Assembly (NCBI GenBank): GCA_029261035.1
Contig: JAJDCD010000025.1
Location: 124,001 to 188,000, forward strand
Length of the DNA stretch: 64,000 nt
Reading direction: 5' to 3'
Source of the DNA: Candidatus Omnitrophota bacterium
Lineage (GTDB): Bacteria > Omnitrophota > Omnitrophia > Omnitrophales > JACROU01
In this document: positions 52,905-63,092 of the stretch, piece after piece
Layout of the letters: each line of letters starts with the position of its first letter
How positions within the stretch are numbered: position 1 is the first letter of the stretch
Translations under genes and position numbers: made by a program
The notes under the pieces: generated by a model
The model's database searches: none
Seen by the model: only the letters and a program-made list of their open reading frames with translations
Told to the model about the DNA's origin: nothing

Positions 52905-52924
52905 TTGCTTCCAGGGAGTTGATA

Positions 52925-54181
52925 TTACTCAACTCCCTTACTTTTTAATCGATTCCGAACTCCTTGAGCGACTAAATAACCACTAGACCAAGCCCACTGA
53001 AAGTTAAAACCTCCAATCCTTCCATCAACATCTAAAATTTCCCCTGAAAAAAAGAGCCCTTCTTGCCGAAAGGATTCTAATAACTTAGCGTTTACCTCAT
53101 CTAAACAAACTCCCCCAGCCGTAACTTCGGCCTTAGAGTAACCAACAACACCCTCAGGCCGAAACTCATACGCAAAGAGTCCTTGAATTAAATTATTCTT
53201 GTTCTGCTTCGATAATTGATTGAGTATCTTATTTTTTTCCAAACTGATTTTTTTCAATAAAACATCCACGAATCGTTCCGGAAATATCTCAGACAGAAAT
53301 CGTCTCACATTCTTTTTTGGAAATTTTAAAATTGCTTTTTCCAACCTCTGTTTCCATTCTTCAGAATTGTGATCTGGCAAAAAATTAGCCAATATCTTCA
53401 CCTTTCCAATCTTCCTCAACCTTTCCCAATCTCTACTTATATTTAACACGGTCGGACCACTCAACCCTGTGTGGGTAAATAAAAACCCATCCTTAAAGCT
53501 CTTCTTTTTTTTACCATCAACCCACAAAGTTAATTCACAAGTAAAAGATATACCCGACAAAGAATTCCAATCAGAGTCCTTTAAGTTCAATGGAGTCAAT
53601 GCCGGTGAAGTCTCCACTAAATTGTGCCCAAAAGACTGTGCCAACTGATACCCGCTCCCATCACTTCCCGTAGTAGGATGAGAAAGTCCTCCCGTTGAGA
53701 GAACTACCGTTTTTGCATAGAGAGAAAAACCCTCCCCCTTTACCAAAAAAAGATTATTTAAAAAACACAAACTATTCACTTTATGGTTATTTTTAATAGG
53801 AATTTTCTTTTTAGAACATTCTTGAACGAGTGCATTTAAAACGGTTCTTGCAGAATGAGTCGAAGGAAAGAGTTTTCCTGTATCCTCCACAACCAGATTA
53901 ACTCCAATATCCTGAAAGAAATCTTTGGTTTTCTCTTGAGAATAGTTCTTTAGAACATTACGAACAAAACGAGGATGGGATGTTCCGTAATCCTTTTCTG
54001 TAACAACAACATGTGTCACATTACAACGGTTCCCTCCAGACATTAAAATTTTTGCTCCAATTTTATTTTTACTGTCCAAAAGAACTACGTTTACAGAATG
54101 GTTAGCACATTGAATTGCTGTCATCAGACCTGCTGCACCGGCACCAACAACAATACAATCATAGATAGGTTCTTGTTTCAT
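52925..54181 (-). CDS. HI0933/YhiN-family FAD-dependent oxidoreductase
   Basis: 418 residues. The N-terminus VVGAGAAGLMTAIQCA is the FAD fold, and GAKILMSGGNRCNVTH is the family signature. FSGEILDVDGRIGGFNFQWAW closes the C-terminal FAD site. The reaction is not established for the family. It follows the receiver gene by 29 bases and has no clear ribosome site. Confidence 0.9.
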   Translation of the reverse strand: MKQEPIYDCIVVGAGAAGLMTAIQCANHSVNVVLLDSKNKIGAKILMSGGNRCNVTHVVVTEKDYGTSHPRFVRNVLKNYSQEKTKDFFQDIGVNLVVEDTGKLFPSTHSARTVLNALVQECSKKKIPIKNNHKVNSLCFLNNLFLVKGEGFSLYAKTVVLSTGGLSHPTTGSDGSGYQLAQSFGHNLVETSPALTPLNLKDSDWNSLSGISFTCELTLWVDGKKKKSFKDGFLFTHTGLSGPTVLNISRDWERLRKIGKVKILANFLPDHNSEEWKQRLEKAILKFPKKNVRRFLSEIFPERFVDVLLKKISLEKNKILNQLSKQNKNNLIQGLFAYEFRPEGVVGYSKAEVTAGGVCLDEVNAKLLESFRQEGLFFSGEILDVDGRIGGFNFQWAWSSGYLVAQGVRNRLKSKGVE

Positions 54182-54210
54182 AAAGGATCATTAGAAGCTA
54201 AGATTAGCTA

Positions 54211-54567
54211 CTACGCCCCTATTTCCTGGAAAGTTTTATGAAGTTGTTCTAAATCTAGAGGTTTAATCAAGTATTGTTCCACACCCAAACTCATTGCTTG
54301 CTGCAACATATCTTCATTGTCTACAGCTGACAACATAATTACTTTAACATCTCGCCATTTTTGTTTAACTTCTCTTAAAAGTTCAATTCCATTCATTCCG
54401 GGCATTTTAATATCAAAAACACATAAGTCAGGTTGCTTCTTGTCTAAAAAGACCAGCGCCTCTTCAGCCGAGAGAACAAAATCAACTTGATAATTTCTTT
54501 CTTCCAAAAACCCTTTAAGAAAATCACAAATTTCTTCTTCGTCATCAACTAGCAATACATGTTTCAT
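54211..54567 (-). CDS. Single-domain response regulator (CheY-like)
   Basis: 118 residues, one receiver domain. The acidic pocket is in LLVDDEEEI, the phospho-accepting Asp in CVFDIKMPGMNG, the Thr/Ser position in MLSAVDN and the Lys in YLIKPLD. No output domain, so it would act by protein contact. No histidine kinase is adjacent. It overlaps the MauE-like gene by four bases. Confidence 0.92.
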   Translation of the reverse strand: MKHVLLVDDEEEICDFLKGFLEERNYQVDFVLSAEEALVFLDKKQPDLCVFDIKMPGMNGIELLREVKQKWRDVKVIMLSAVDNEDMLQQAMSLGVEQYLIKPLDLEQLHKTFQEIGA

Positions 54568-54986
54568 AAATCTCCTTCAAATGTTTTTTTTCGATTAAGA
54601 ACCAAAATCGTATCATAATCTCTAAGCAAATAAAGCGTTAAACAAGCTGCCAACATCGGAAATGCAGTAAAAAACAAAAGATGAATCTCAACATAAGGGG
54701 TTAAATATTGTTTAAATGTGGAAATTGTAGATATGAAGTGCAACAACAAGACTAATCCATAAGAGTATTTCTTAGCTATTCCAAAAAGAAAAAGAAAGCA
54801 AAGCATCAATTCCAAAGCCCCCACGACATACACCAAATTCAAGGCTAAATTAGGAAGTGAATAAAATGTCTTAAATACGGCTGCAGCATGATCAGGACGG
54901 AAAAACTTATCTAAACTCCACAATAAAAAAACAATAAAAACAGTCATCCGAATACTAAATAAAGCTACAGATAGTTTTTTATTCAA
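54564..54986 (-). CDS. MauE/DoxX-like membrane protein
   Basis: 140 residues with four membrane helices and a short charged tail. LLWSLDKFFRPDHAAAVFKTFYSLP is like the start of methylamine-utilisation MauE and DoxX relatives, which are thought to handle electrons or disulfides at the membrane. The start is TTG at 54986 with AGGAAGGAA upstream. It is the first of a small set with a receiver and an HI0933-like oxidoreductase. Confidence 0.65.
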   Translation of the reverse strand: MNKKLSVALFSIRMTVFIVFLLWSLDKFFRPDHAAAVFKTFYSLPNLALNLVYVVGALELMLCFLFLFGIAKKYSYGLVLLLHFISTISTFKQYLTPYVEIHLLFFTAFPMLAACLTLYLLRDYDTILVLNRKKTFEGDL

Positions 54987-55001
54987 AAAAAATTCCTTCC
55001 T

Positions 55002-57242
55002 CTATTCTAAACCTTTGTTTTTTCTAATAAACCAATCTAATGTTAATAAAAATAAAATCAATCCTAAAATCCACCATTGATTCCAAAAAGGTTTTGAAGC
55101 TTCTCTTAAATGAACTAATCTTAATTGGCTTAGAGCTTGTTCAAATCGACTCATCTCTGAAAAATCAAGGTATTGTCCCTCTGTAGTTTTAGCCAAAGAC
55201 TTCAGTAAAACCTCATCTTTTTCCATATGTAAAATTTCTAAGCGCGAAGCCTGCACAGAAAAGTGTTTTTCAATAATCTGCGGAACTGAATTTGGTTTTA
55301 AATAATGAACTCGAAACAAATAATCCCCTTCAGACAACCCATCAAATTGTTGCTTAATTTCCTGATCTACTTCTAGCACGCTATATTCTTTAATGCTTAA
55401 ACGTTCTTCTCCTTTAAATAGTTCTAAATGTAAACGTGTATTATCCGACCTACCTTCATTTTCGGGCAAAATCAGGGAAACATTTAAATCTCTCGACTCC
55501 TCAACAAAAGCAGGGAATAATTGTATTTGGATAGGATTTATTTTTTTCTTAAGTCTATTTTCCGTCAACCATTTAGTCGTATTAATCCAGAACTCAGAGA
55601 ACAACCATTCTTCTTGATTACCTTGCCAATCTTGAAACCACTGCCCCCAGTTGTAAGTAACATCTGAAGTAAATGCTAATACTTTTCCATTTCCATAGTT
55701 TTGTGAAGCTAAAATAACTCTAGGCCCAAAGGTACTTAAGTCCTCTGGATGTTTTAAAATAGAGGTTGCAGCTGGTTTTAGGCGTCCCACATAGTTATAA
55801 CCACCTAAATCAGGAACGCTCCCCCACAAAGCTTCATTCTCACTCTCATTATCTACTAATTGAAGAATCGGATGATCATAAGCACCTTCAGAAATGACCG
55901 GTTTAAATTTATTCTCCACTGTACCTTGAGCTCTCAAAAAGATATCTTTTTTATATTCTTCACTAATTTCAACAGGTAGCATTTTTTCAATTTCTGTACC
56001 CAAATAACCACCATCTCCAAATGAGTCAACGCCTCCGATCATCACCAAAGCCCCTCCCTCATTTTTAACCAAAGCCTCAATCCATTGAATTTGCTCATCT
56101 GTTAACAAACTACGTTTAACATCACTTAAAATCACAACATCATATTGAAATAATTCCTGTTTTGATTTTGGAAAACCATATAAAGGATCTTTGATAAATG
56201 GAACAGCTTCTTGCTTAGCAAAACCCTGCAAACTAGAAGCAAAAGTCACTTGAATATTAGGATCCTTCTCTAGGGCTATTTTAAATTTATTTTCATCTTT
56301 ATAAAAAGATTCTATGTAGAAAACATTTATCAACCTTTTACGCGCCTCTAACCAAACCCTCATATTATTATCTTCGTCGGTCGCCTCACCCTCTAAAGAA
56401 ATTAGTTTTAAATCAATGTAATGGACTCCAGGGTCTAAGATCGACAAATCAAGCTCCTTTGATTCAGAACTTAAATCAACTTCTTGCTCCAACTTCAAAC
56501 TGCCATCAACATATAATTCTAAACGAGTTGCATTAGCGGATGGAGACACCGAAGACCAAAGTGTTTTTACTGGAAATATTTCGTCAATAAAAACAAAGTC
56601 AGGAACCACAACCTCTTGTATCGAAGTATTAGAAACAGCCTCTTTATCCCCCATGCCAATAGCAACCCAAGGAAAAGATAATTCAGAAAAAATAGTTTCT
56701 TTGTCTTTAAATAAATCTGTTGCATTCCCATCACTAAACAAAACCCATCCTAATAATTCAGAGTCATCTGAGTACAAACGATCTATTTGTTTTAAAGCAG
56801 AAATAAGATTAGACTCACTGCCCTGAACACCCAACAAAGTCAAGTTATCCTGTTTTTTAGTTTTAATATCAAAAGAGTAAAGAGCAGTCTCTTCTTTATT
56901 AAGCATTTTCCGCCAATAATCATCTTCTTGAAAATAGTTCCTAAGCAAACCAACTCGAGACGTCCCCTCTCCCTTATCTACCACACCCATACTAGAGGAA
57001 GTATCCACCAATACTCCAACCCACTCTTTATCTCTTTCCTGATTCCAGTAAGGATCTAAAATCAGAAACACAATGAGAGCCAAAACAGATACTCTCAAAA
57101 AACCTAGAAAAATACGTGTACTTAGACTCACAGGGACTGAAAAGCGTAAATACGCAAAAAACAACACCACACATAAGCCCAAAATAAGCAAAGTTAAAGT
57201 TACGGGTGGTAACATATTTATATATTTAAAATCTTCTATCAT
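55002..57242 (-). CDS. Membrane-anchored vWA and glutamine-amidotransferase-like protein
   Basis: 746 residues. Two N-terminal membrane helices (about 12-62) precede a vWA-like domain with the metal site VDTSSSMG (DxSxS). Periplasmic beta domains and a class-I-glutamine-amidotransferase-like fold follow (about 340-560, with MIGGVDSFGDGGYLG and YGNGKVLAFTSDVTYNWG), and a C-terminal membrane helix (about 722-738). The same architecture occurs in proteins coded near MoxR/DUF58/BatA genes, as here. Function unknown. It is the last gene of that cluster. Confidence 0.75.
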   Translation of the reverse strand: MIEDFKYINMLPPVTLTLLILGLCVVLFFAYLRFSVPVSLSTRIFLGFLRVSVLALIVFLILDPYWNQERDKEWVGVLVDTSSSMGVVDKGEGTSRVGLLRNYFQEDDYWRKMLNKEETALYSFDIKTKKQDNLTLLGVQGSESNLISALKQIDRLYSDDSELLGWVLFSDGNATDLFKDKETIFSELSFPWVAIGMGDKEAVSNTSIQEVVVPDFVFIDEIFPVKTLWSSVSPSANATRLELYVDGSLKLEQEVDLSSESKELDLSILDPGVHYIDLKLISLEGEATDEDNNMRVWLEARKRLINVFYIESFYKDENKFKIALEKDPNIQVTFASSLQGFAKQEAVPFIKDPLYGFPKSKQELFQYDVVILSDVKRSLLTDEQIQWIEALVKNEGGALVMIGGVDSFGDGGYLGTEIEKMLPVEISEEYKKDIFLRAQGTVENKFKPVISEGAYDHPILQLVDNESENEALWGSVPDLGGYNYVGRLKPAATSILKHPEDLSTFGPRVILASQNYGNGKVLAFTSDVTYNWGQWFQDWQGNQEEWLFSEFWINTTKWLTENRLKKKINPIQIQLFPAFVEESRDLNVSLILPENEGRSDNTRLHLELFKGEERLSIKEYSVLEVDQEIKQQFDGLSEGDYLFRVHYLKPNSVPQIIEKHFSVQASRLEILHMEKDEVLLKSLAKTTEGQYLDFSEMSRFEQALSQLRLVHLREASKPFWNQWWILGLILFLLTLDWFIRKNKGLE

Positions 57243-57251
57243 AATTCTATT

Positions 57252-59231
57252 TTAACTTTCTGATAATAGTTGAAAATACTTAGAAACAGCAGAACGATAA
57301 ACCGTTGGAATGTTCTGATCTTCGCCCGCTCGATAAATTGAAACTTGTTTTTCTATTAAATCAATTTGAGGCTCCACGCTTTCAAGCTCATTTAAAAGTT
57401 CTTCGTACGTCACAGAAGCAGACTCGTAATCTGTGTACTCTCCTAAATTCAAGACGTCTAAAAGTCGGGTTGCTAATTCGGATAACTTTCTCAACTCCAT
57501 CACAAACTGATCTTGAGTATTCAAAACACCTATCTGTCTTTTGATTTCTTCAAGCTGAAATATAAACTGTTTTTGTTTTAAAATAAAATACTCTACTGTT
57601 GGATTTGGGTTTTCGAATTGACGTAAAGGTTTGAATTTTTTAACCTCATTAATAAACATCTTTTCTTGTAACATCCATTCTCTCAAATCACTTAAACTCT
57701 CTTCCAATTCTAATTCCATCTTCACATCTCTTTGATTATCTTCATTTGGAAGAGTTTGTTCTTCAAGCTGTTGAGAACTCCCCTGCACGCCCCCTTCTAG
57801 TTCTTTGACTACTCCCATAACTTGACTAGAACCAGCAGAGCCTCCCAAAGAACCTTCCAAATCTGATGCAGACGCCTTTCCCTGTGAGTCAGAAGATCCC
57901 TCACTTCCTTGCCCTAAAGACTCGGACACAGAGTCTCCAGATCCAGAATCGTCTCCTCGCCCATCTCCTAAATCAGCCCCCAGCTCCTTAGCTTTTTGTT
58001 CTGATTTTTCTGCCAACTCGGATAAATCTTTACTATCTCCCCCCTCACCACCAGGAGACACTCCTCCTTGAACTAAAATATTGTCATCATCCCCAGAATC
58101 TGCCGCATCACTTCCTTGTTGTCCCATTTCTGAAATACTATTTTCTTCAGAACCTTCCTCACCTTCCCCTCCAGATTTCGATTGAGCCTCACCTTTCCCC
58201 TGAATCCCTTCCGCCCCGCTACCTTCACCCATTCCTCCATCGCCATCGAGACCTTCATCCTGTCCTTCAGGCGCTTGAGCTTCTTCTGAAACAGCTAACT
58301 CAACACCCTCACCTTCACCTTGAGCCAGATCCTTTTCTTTCCCATCAGATGAACCAGCTTCTCCTCCGGTAGCTCCTGAGGCTGCATCTTCTGCATCCAC
58401 AGCTTCTTCAACATCCGCTCCACCTTCACCTTGAACCGATTCTGAAGCTACTTCGTCCGAAGATCCCTCTCTGTTTTTTGAATCCAACTGCTCTAAAGAC
58501 TGCCCCTCTTCTTCTTGATCTGTTGCTTTTTTATCTTCACCTTCTGCTTCAAGCTCAATTTCAGCATCTTCTGCTTTAGAAGCCTTTTCTTCAAGATCTT
58601 CCTGCTCCTCTAAATCAGATGAACCTTCATTCAAATCCATAGGCAAATCTTCTTCTGCTGACTTGGCAGGATCTCCTTCGGTCATAGGAAAATCCGCCCC
58701 CAACTCATCTTGAGTTTTAGATTCAAAAAGAGCAACCTCATCTCCCACAGCCTTTTCTTCTTTAGGAAATTTTCCTGGCGCTGTTTTCTTATCAAAATAA
58801 GAGCCAATCAAAGCACTTTCTCTTGGAACTGCTTTTTCATCCCAAAAATGTATTTCGCCGGTCAATGTTAAAGACATTCCTGAAAAGAAAGCCGCCTGTT
58901 CTTGGAAAGATTTAGACAAATCTTTCTCTTCCAAAAATTGCAAAGAAAAAGAAAGCTTTTCTCTATATGACTGAATCTGCTCAAAAGCCTCTGGCTCGTC
59001 CTCTATCAAATCTTGCCTTTCTTCCTGGATGTATTCAATTATCTTATCCACCTTTTCCAAAACCCTTTTTTGTTCTAATTTCAACTTATTCACCTGCCCC
59101 GCAGACTCCAACACCTCAAAGGAATCTTCTAAAAACGTTGGGAGCACTGCTTCTTCAGCAAATAACGTTCCAAGAAAACCCGTAGCTGTAACGACTGCAG
59201 TAAGTATGAATAATTGTTTAAAATACTTCAT
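57252..59231 (-). CDS. Exported acidic low-complexity protein
   Basis: 659 residues. A signal peptide (about 1-25) precedes a coiled-coil-like region (about 30-160). Then about 300 residues rich in Gly, Glu, Ser, Asp and Gln (repeats such as GEGEG, SGGEGEEGS) form a long disordered acidic stretch, and a second coiled-coil region closes the protein (about 500-655). In-frame GTG at 59243 is possible, but the ATG at 59231 begins the signal peptide and is preferred. It fits between vWA-type neighbours and may bridge or bind positively charged partners or calcium. No family recognised. Confidence 0.7.
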   Translation of the reverse strand: MKYFKQLFILTAVVTATGFLGTLFAEEAVLPTFLEDSFEVLESAGQVNKLKLEQKRVLEKVDKIIEYIQEERQDLIEDEPEAFEQIQSYREKLSFSLQFLEEKDLSKSFQEQAAFFSGMSLTLTGEIHFWDEKAVPRESALIGSYFDKKTAPGKFPKEEKAVGDEVALFESKTQDELGADFPMTEGDPAKSAEEDLPMDLNEGSSDLEEQEDLEEKASKAEDAEIELEAEGEDKKATDQEEEGQSLEQLDSKNREGSSDEVASESVQGEGGADVEEAVDAEDAASGATGGEAGSSDGKEKDLAQGEGEGVELAVSEEAQAPEGQDEGLDGDGGMGEGSGAEGIQGKGEAQSKSGGEGEEGSEENSISEMGQQGSDAADSGDDDNILVQGGVSPGGEGGDSKDLSELAEKSEQKAKELGADLGDGRGDDSGSGDSVSESLGQGSEGSSDSQGKASASDLEGSLGGSAGSSQVMGVVKELEGGVQGSSQQLEEQTLPNEDNQRDVKMELELEESLSDLREWMLQEKMFINEVKKFKPLRQFENPNPTVEYFILKQKQFIFQLEEIKRQIGVLNTQDQFVMELRKLSELATRLLDVLNLGEYTDYESASVTYEELLNELESVEPQIDLIEKQVSIYRAGEDQNIPTVYRSAVSKYFQLLSES

Positions 59232-59245
59232 TGCTATAAACACCC

Positions 59246-60967
59246 TTAAGCCTTACTTGATTCAAATTGTTGTTTATTCCAAGCTTTTAATGTTTCAACC
59301 GGAACACTAGAAATATAATCCCAAGTGTCCTCTAGTAATTTCTCTTGATCCAACATTACATCTTCAAATAAAATTCTGTAAGTTGATTGCTTTAACTCTT
59401 TATCCGCTTCTCTATACTCTTCCTCAGTATTTCGTATTAAAAAACTAAAATAAGGAGATCTAACAATATTAGAAACTTGGTCAAAATACCGATCACGAAC
59501 TTCAATATATACAAAAACCAAATCACTTCCTGACAAACCCAAAGGTTCTATTTCTAATATTGGGTTAAGCGTAATCTCGGTAACCGTATCTCCTTTAGGA
59601 ACAAGCCCTACACGTTGCTCTTTTCCTTTATACAAAATAACCATTTCCACAGAATCCACCCCGTAATCGTCACTAATAAAAATCTCAAAAGGAACGGAGT
59701 CGTCTGTGTTTACATAATTTTTTAATTGAGGTTCCTTCACATCTAAAAATGGGGGTAAATCCGGTAAGGTTTGTATCCAAACCGATGAAACATCTAACAA
59801 AGGATTTCCATTCACATCTTGAATATCCAAACTAATAAAAGCATCTCGCGTTGCAATGAATGAAGTTTCCAGAAACTGACTTATTTCGTTCAGCATCAAA
59901 GGAATCTGTCTTCCCGACTCAGACTTGACAAAAGCACTGCCTACTGGCTGGTTGAAATTAACAGAAAGAGTTATTTTAGTTCCTTTTGGAACTGTTAACT
60001 TATCCTTCCAACCTTCTTTAATTTGATCAGATAAATTCGTATTTTTAGGATATTCCAGTTTCCAAAATACACGATTCATCGTTAAAGATTCATATAGCTC
60101 AATATTAAACTTTGCAGATGTTTGATGATCCGCCTTTATGTAGTAGGTACTTTCGCGAGACACTCTAGACAATAAATAGACATACTGACCCTCCCCAACA
60201 GAACTCATTGGAACAACTCGCCATGCAGGATCATCCTTTTCACGGAAACAAAGCAGAACCTGCTCGGGCTTGTAATCTAATATGCGAGCCTTAATAAAAA
60301 GATTACTTTTTCTTGGAATCTCACAATCACCTGGGTTTACTTGAATTTCAAAAGAGGGTAAGTTTTCTGCTGCCAACATGGCTTCATCAGAAACATTGGT
60401 TTTAATCACAAAAGACTCGCCTGTCAACCTTTCCCAACTCGTCTTAAAAAATGAAGGATCTACTTTCCAATGAACAAAACCTCCTACCCCTATAAAAAAA
60501 ATAAATAAAAGCGGTAAAACAACTCGTCTGGGTGCAACTGCTTTAGAAAAATCAAAGCGGTCTAAGATACCAACCATCTTCCCCTGAAGACCTACAGCTA
60601 AGGCCTGACTAAAAGCATCTTTATTTAATTTTTTACGCTTCTTAGAAAACTCGAGTGCCGAGGTGAGCCGCCCTGCTAAACTCGGATAATTTTTTTCCAA
60701 CGTCACCGCTAGACGCCCCGGATTCCTTCGATTAGTAACATAGCTTACAAAAGCAAAGAAAAGAGGAACCCCTATCAAAGAAGCAAGCAAAGCTTCTTTA
60801 GGAATGTAAACAGGTATTACATCTGGATAAAAATAGGTTGTAACCAATAACAAATACATACAAACAACCAAAAAAACCAGAGTGTAAAGACACACACAAA
60901 AGGCCTCAAAAAAAACGACCCCCCAAGTTCTTCTTTTTAAAATATTTTCAAACGAAGCTGAACTCAT
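59246..60967 (-). CDS. DUF4175-like membrane protein
   Basis: 573 residues. Three membrane helices lie near the N-terminus (about 20-45, 60-80 and 150-170), and a long periplasmic part of beta domains follows (PGDCEIPRKSNLFIKARI, KGTKITLSVNFNQPVGSAFV). NPGRLAVTLEKNYPSLAGRLTSALEF is the helical region typical of this type. The frame extends to 61009 and would overlap the BatA-like gene; the ATG at 60967 lies just after that gene's stop and is chosen. Part of the MoxR/DUF58-associated cluster; function unknown. Confidence 0.65.
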   Translation of the reverse strand: MSSASFENILKRRTWGVVFFEAFCVCLYTLVFLVVCMYLLLVTTYFYPDVIPVYIPKEALLASLIGVPLFFAFVSYVTNRRNPGRLAVTLEKNYPSLAGRLTSALEFSKKRKKLNKDAFSQALAVGLQGKMVGILDRFDFSKAVAPRRVVLPLLFIFFIGVGGFVHWKVDPSFFKTSWERLTGESFVIKTNVSDEAMLAAENLPSFEIQVNPGDCEIPRKSNLFIKARILDYKPEQVLLCFREKDDPAWRVVPMSSVGEGQYVYLLSRVSRESTYYIKADHQTSAKFNIELYESLTMNRVFWKLEYPKNTNLSDQIKEGWKDKLTVPKGTKITLSVNFNQPVGSAFVKSESGRQIPLMLNEISQFLETSFIATRDAFISLDIQDVNGNPLLDVSSVWIQTLPDLPPFLDVKEPQLKNYVNTDDSVPFEIFISDDYGVDSVEMVILYKGKEQRVGLVPKGDTVTEITLNPILEIEPLGLSGSDLVFVYIEVRDRYFDQVSNIVRSPYFSFLIRNTEEEYREADKELKQSTYRILFEDVMLDQEKLLEDTWDYISSVPVETLKAWNKQQFESSKA

Positions 60968-60971
60968 TTCA

Positions 60972-63092
60972 TTAAACCCATGTTGTTTTATAAAGACGAT
61001 TTGCCACAAATGCTTCTAGTAAGAACAAAACTAAAAGAGTGTACAGCAAAGGTAAATAAACAAATTTACGGTGTTCTTTTAAATCCAAACTTTTTGTTCC
61101 TGTAGCTAAAACTTCCCGCTCTTCGTTAGAAGCTGCTAGCTGAATGTATCGAACTTGAGATTCTTTTGCATCGCTATTAATAGCAACCCTTCTTCTAACT
61201 TTGGTATTATCAGGTAAAATACCTGCCCACTCGTAGATACCTAATCCATTAGTTGAAAATGACGACGAACCTATCTGCCTATCATTATATAAAGTAATTT
61301 GCTCTCCATCAGGAGAACGAATTAAAATTCGATCAAAAACTTGATCTTTGGACTCTCCTTCAAAATGTATCAGATCTCCTACTTTCAAATTTGAGCCAAC
61401 CCCTTTAATCGGTTGATTTACATATTTAAATAACTCAAATAAAAAAGGAACGTATAAAGGATTTTTTGGAAAATCATTCCATTTCTGATTTAAGGTCGAA
61501 CACCAAATAAAGACACGCCCTTTTTCCAATGTTCTTTCAACAAGCAATGGCCATTGATCATCTAACCACAATAAGATTTGATTGTTCTGATCGGGCAACT
61601 GTAAAAAAGGAGCTAATTTCCAAAAAGAGACCTGATTTAACTTCCCCTGCTCCCCTAATTGAAAAACACGGAACAAAGGGTGTTCATAATCTATACTTTG
61701 AATAGAAAACGCCTTTTCTTTTCCTTTTTCCTTTTCTTTCAACGAAGAAAAATACCCGCCTAAAAGCTCTGTTAAGTATGGATTTTTTGAAGTGTTTTCT
61801 AGGCGAACACGATCTCCTAAAGAGTAGATAACATTCCCCCCAGAACGAACATAATATTTGAGCTGCGTTACCTGCTTTGGAGTTAATTCAGCTGTATCGG
61901 CGATCATAACAACACCATAATCGCTCAATTGAAACTTATCCATATTTTCTAATTGAATGGAGTTCATATCTACCCAAGAAGCTTTATTGTCTTCTTTAAA
62001 ACTCTGAAAGACTTTCGTTACATAAAAGTAAGGATTATCAAAAGGATAAACATAATTCTCATCCTGGACTAAAAGAATATTTAAACGTGGCTGAACCTTA
62101 GCTATTGCAAACCTCTTATTATCGATACTTAAGTTATCCCCACTCACCTTTACATGGATCGGAAATTCTCCCTGTGCAGGAAATGAATGATTAAACACGA
62201 CTGCATTTCTTCCAAAACGAGTCAGCTCTATTTCCTTAGAAGCAACCATCGTTTCATCTACCCAAAAACTAAAATCTAAACGCGTTCCCAAAGGTAACCC
62301 AGAATTACGATACACAACTTTAATATCTTCTTTAATGTTTGGCAAGAAAGGTTTGACCGGAAAAATCACATCTTCAATAAACACATTTTGATACTCCGAA
62401 GGTCTGACTTGCATCAAATTAATTTTCAACCCATCGGATTTCATCTCGTCCTCAAAATTAAGATGAAGCTCTTCATCTAGAATAGAAAAATCGGACACTA
62501 TATTAATCTCTGTCTTAGCCCATTCCTGTTGAGGAACCAAACTACTTACTTCTTGAGTCAACCGTTCAAAATTAGATGAAAAATCGGACAAAGAAATGTT
62601 TTCTAAAGCATAAAATAATTGATCTTTTTCATCTGTCTTTAAAATCTCAGAATATATATTTTGATTAAAAACATACAAAGAATACAAAGGACTTTTGACT
62701 TTATCTTGATTAATCTGCTTTACAATCCTCTCCTTCGCCTTTTCAAAGAGAGACTGGCCATCTTCTGAATAGCCCATACTATAAGAGTCATCCAGTATAA
62801 AAATAGAGTGCTTATCAGATTTCGCCTGAAGCAAATCAGATCTTTGTATAATAAAAGGTAACGTGAAAACCAAAACCAGCAATGCCAAAATAAGCAAACG
62901 AAGAATCAGTAGAAATAATTTCTTCCACTCAATCGTATTATAAGAACGCTTAGATATTTCAGCAAGAAACTCCACAGAACTAAAACTTGTTGTCTTCAAA
63001 GTTTTTGCTTTCGTCAACAAAAGTAAAAATGGAATAATAAGGGCCAGTAAACCCCAAAAAAATATAGGTGTTACAAAATTTAAAAATTCCAT
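60972..63092 (-). CDS. BatA-type vWA membrane protein
   Basis: 706 residues. The N-terminal BatA segment (VTPIFFWGLLALIIPFLLLL, then FSSVEFLAEISKR) with two membrane helices precedes a vWA domain whose metal site is ILDDSYSMGYS (DxSxS). A large periplasmic part follows with a Rossmann-like region (FQLSDYGVVMIADTAELTPKQV, in part), and a C-terminal membrane helix ends it. The ATG at 63092 overlaps the DUF58 stop codon by one base. BatA proteins are linked to stress tolerance in Bacteroides; here that is inference. Confidence 0.8.
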   Translation of the reverse strand: MEFLNFVTPIFFWGLLALIIPFLLLLTKAKTLKTTSFSSVEFLAEISKRSYNTIEWKKLFLLILRLLILALLVLVFTLPFIIQRSDLLQAKSDKHSIFILDDSYSMGYSEDGQSLFEKAKERIVKQINQDKVKSPLYSLYVFNQNIYSEILKTDEKDQLFYALENISLSDFSSNFERLTQEVSSLVPQQEWAKTEINIVSDFSILDEELHLNFEDEMKSDGLKINLMQVRPSEYQNVFIEDVIFPVKPFLPNIKEDIKVVYRNSGLPLGTRLDFSFWVDETMVASKEIELTRFGRNAVVFNHSFPAQGEFPIHVKVSGDNLSIDNKRFAIAKVQPRLNILLVQDENYVYPFDNPYFYVTKVFQSFKEDNKASWVDMNSIQLENMDKFQLSDYGVVMIADTAELTPKQVTQLKYYVRSGGNVIYSLGDRVRLENTSKNPYLTELLGGYFSSLKEKEKGKEKAFSIQSIDYEHPLFRVFQLGEQGKLNQVSFWKLAPFLQLPDQNNQILLWLDDQWPLLVERTLEKGRVFIWCSTLNQKWNDFPKNPLYVPFLFELFKYVNQPIKGVGSNLKVGDLIHFEGESKDQVFDRILIRSPDGEQITLYNDRQIGSSSFSTNGLGIYEWAGILPDNTKVRRRVAINSDAKESQVRYIQLAASNEEREVLATGTKSLDLKEHRKFVYLPLLYTLLVLFLLEAFVANRLYKTTWV

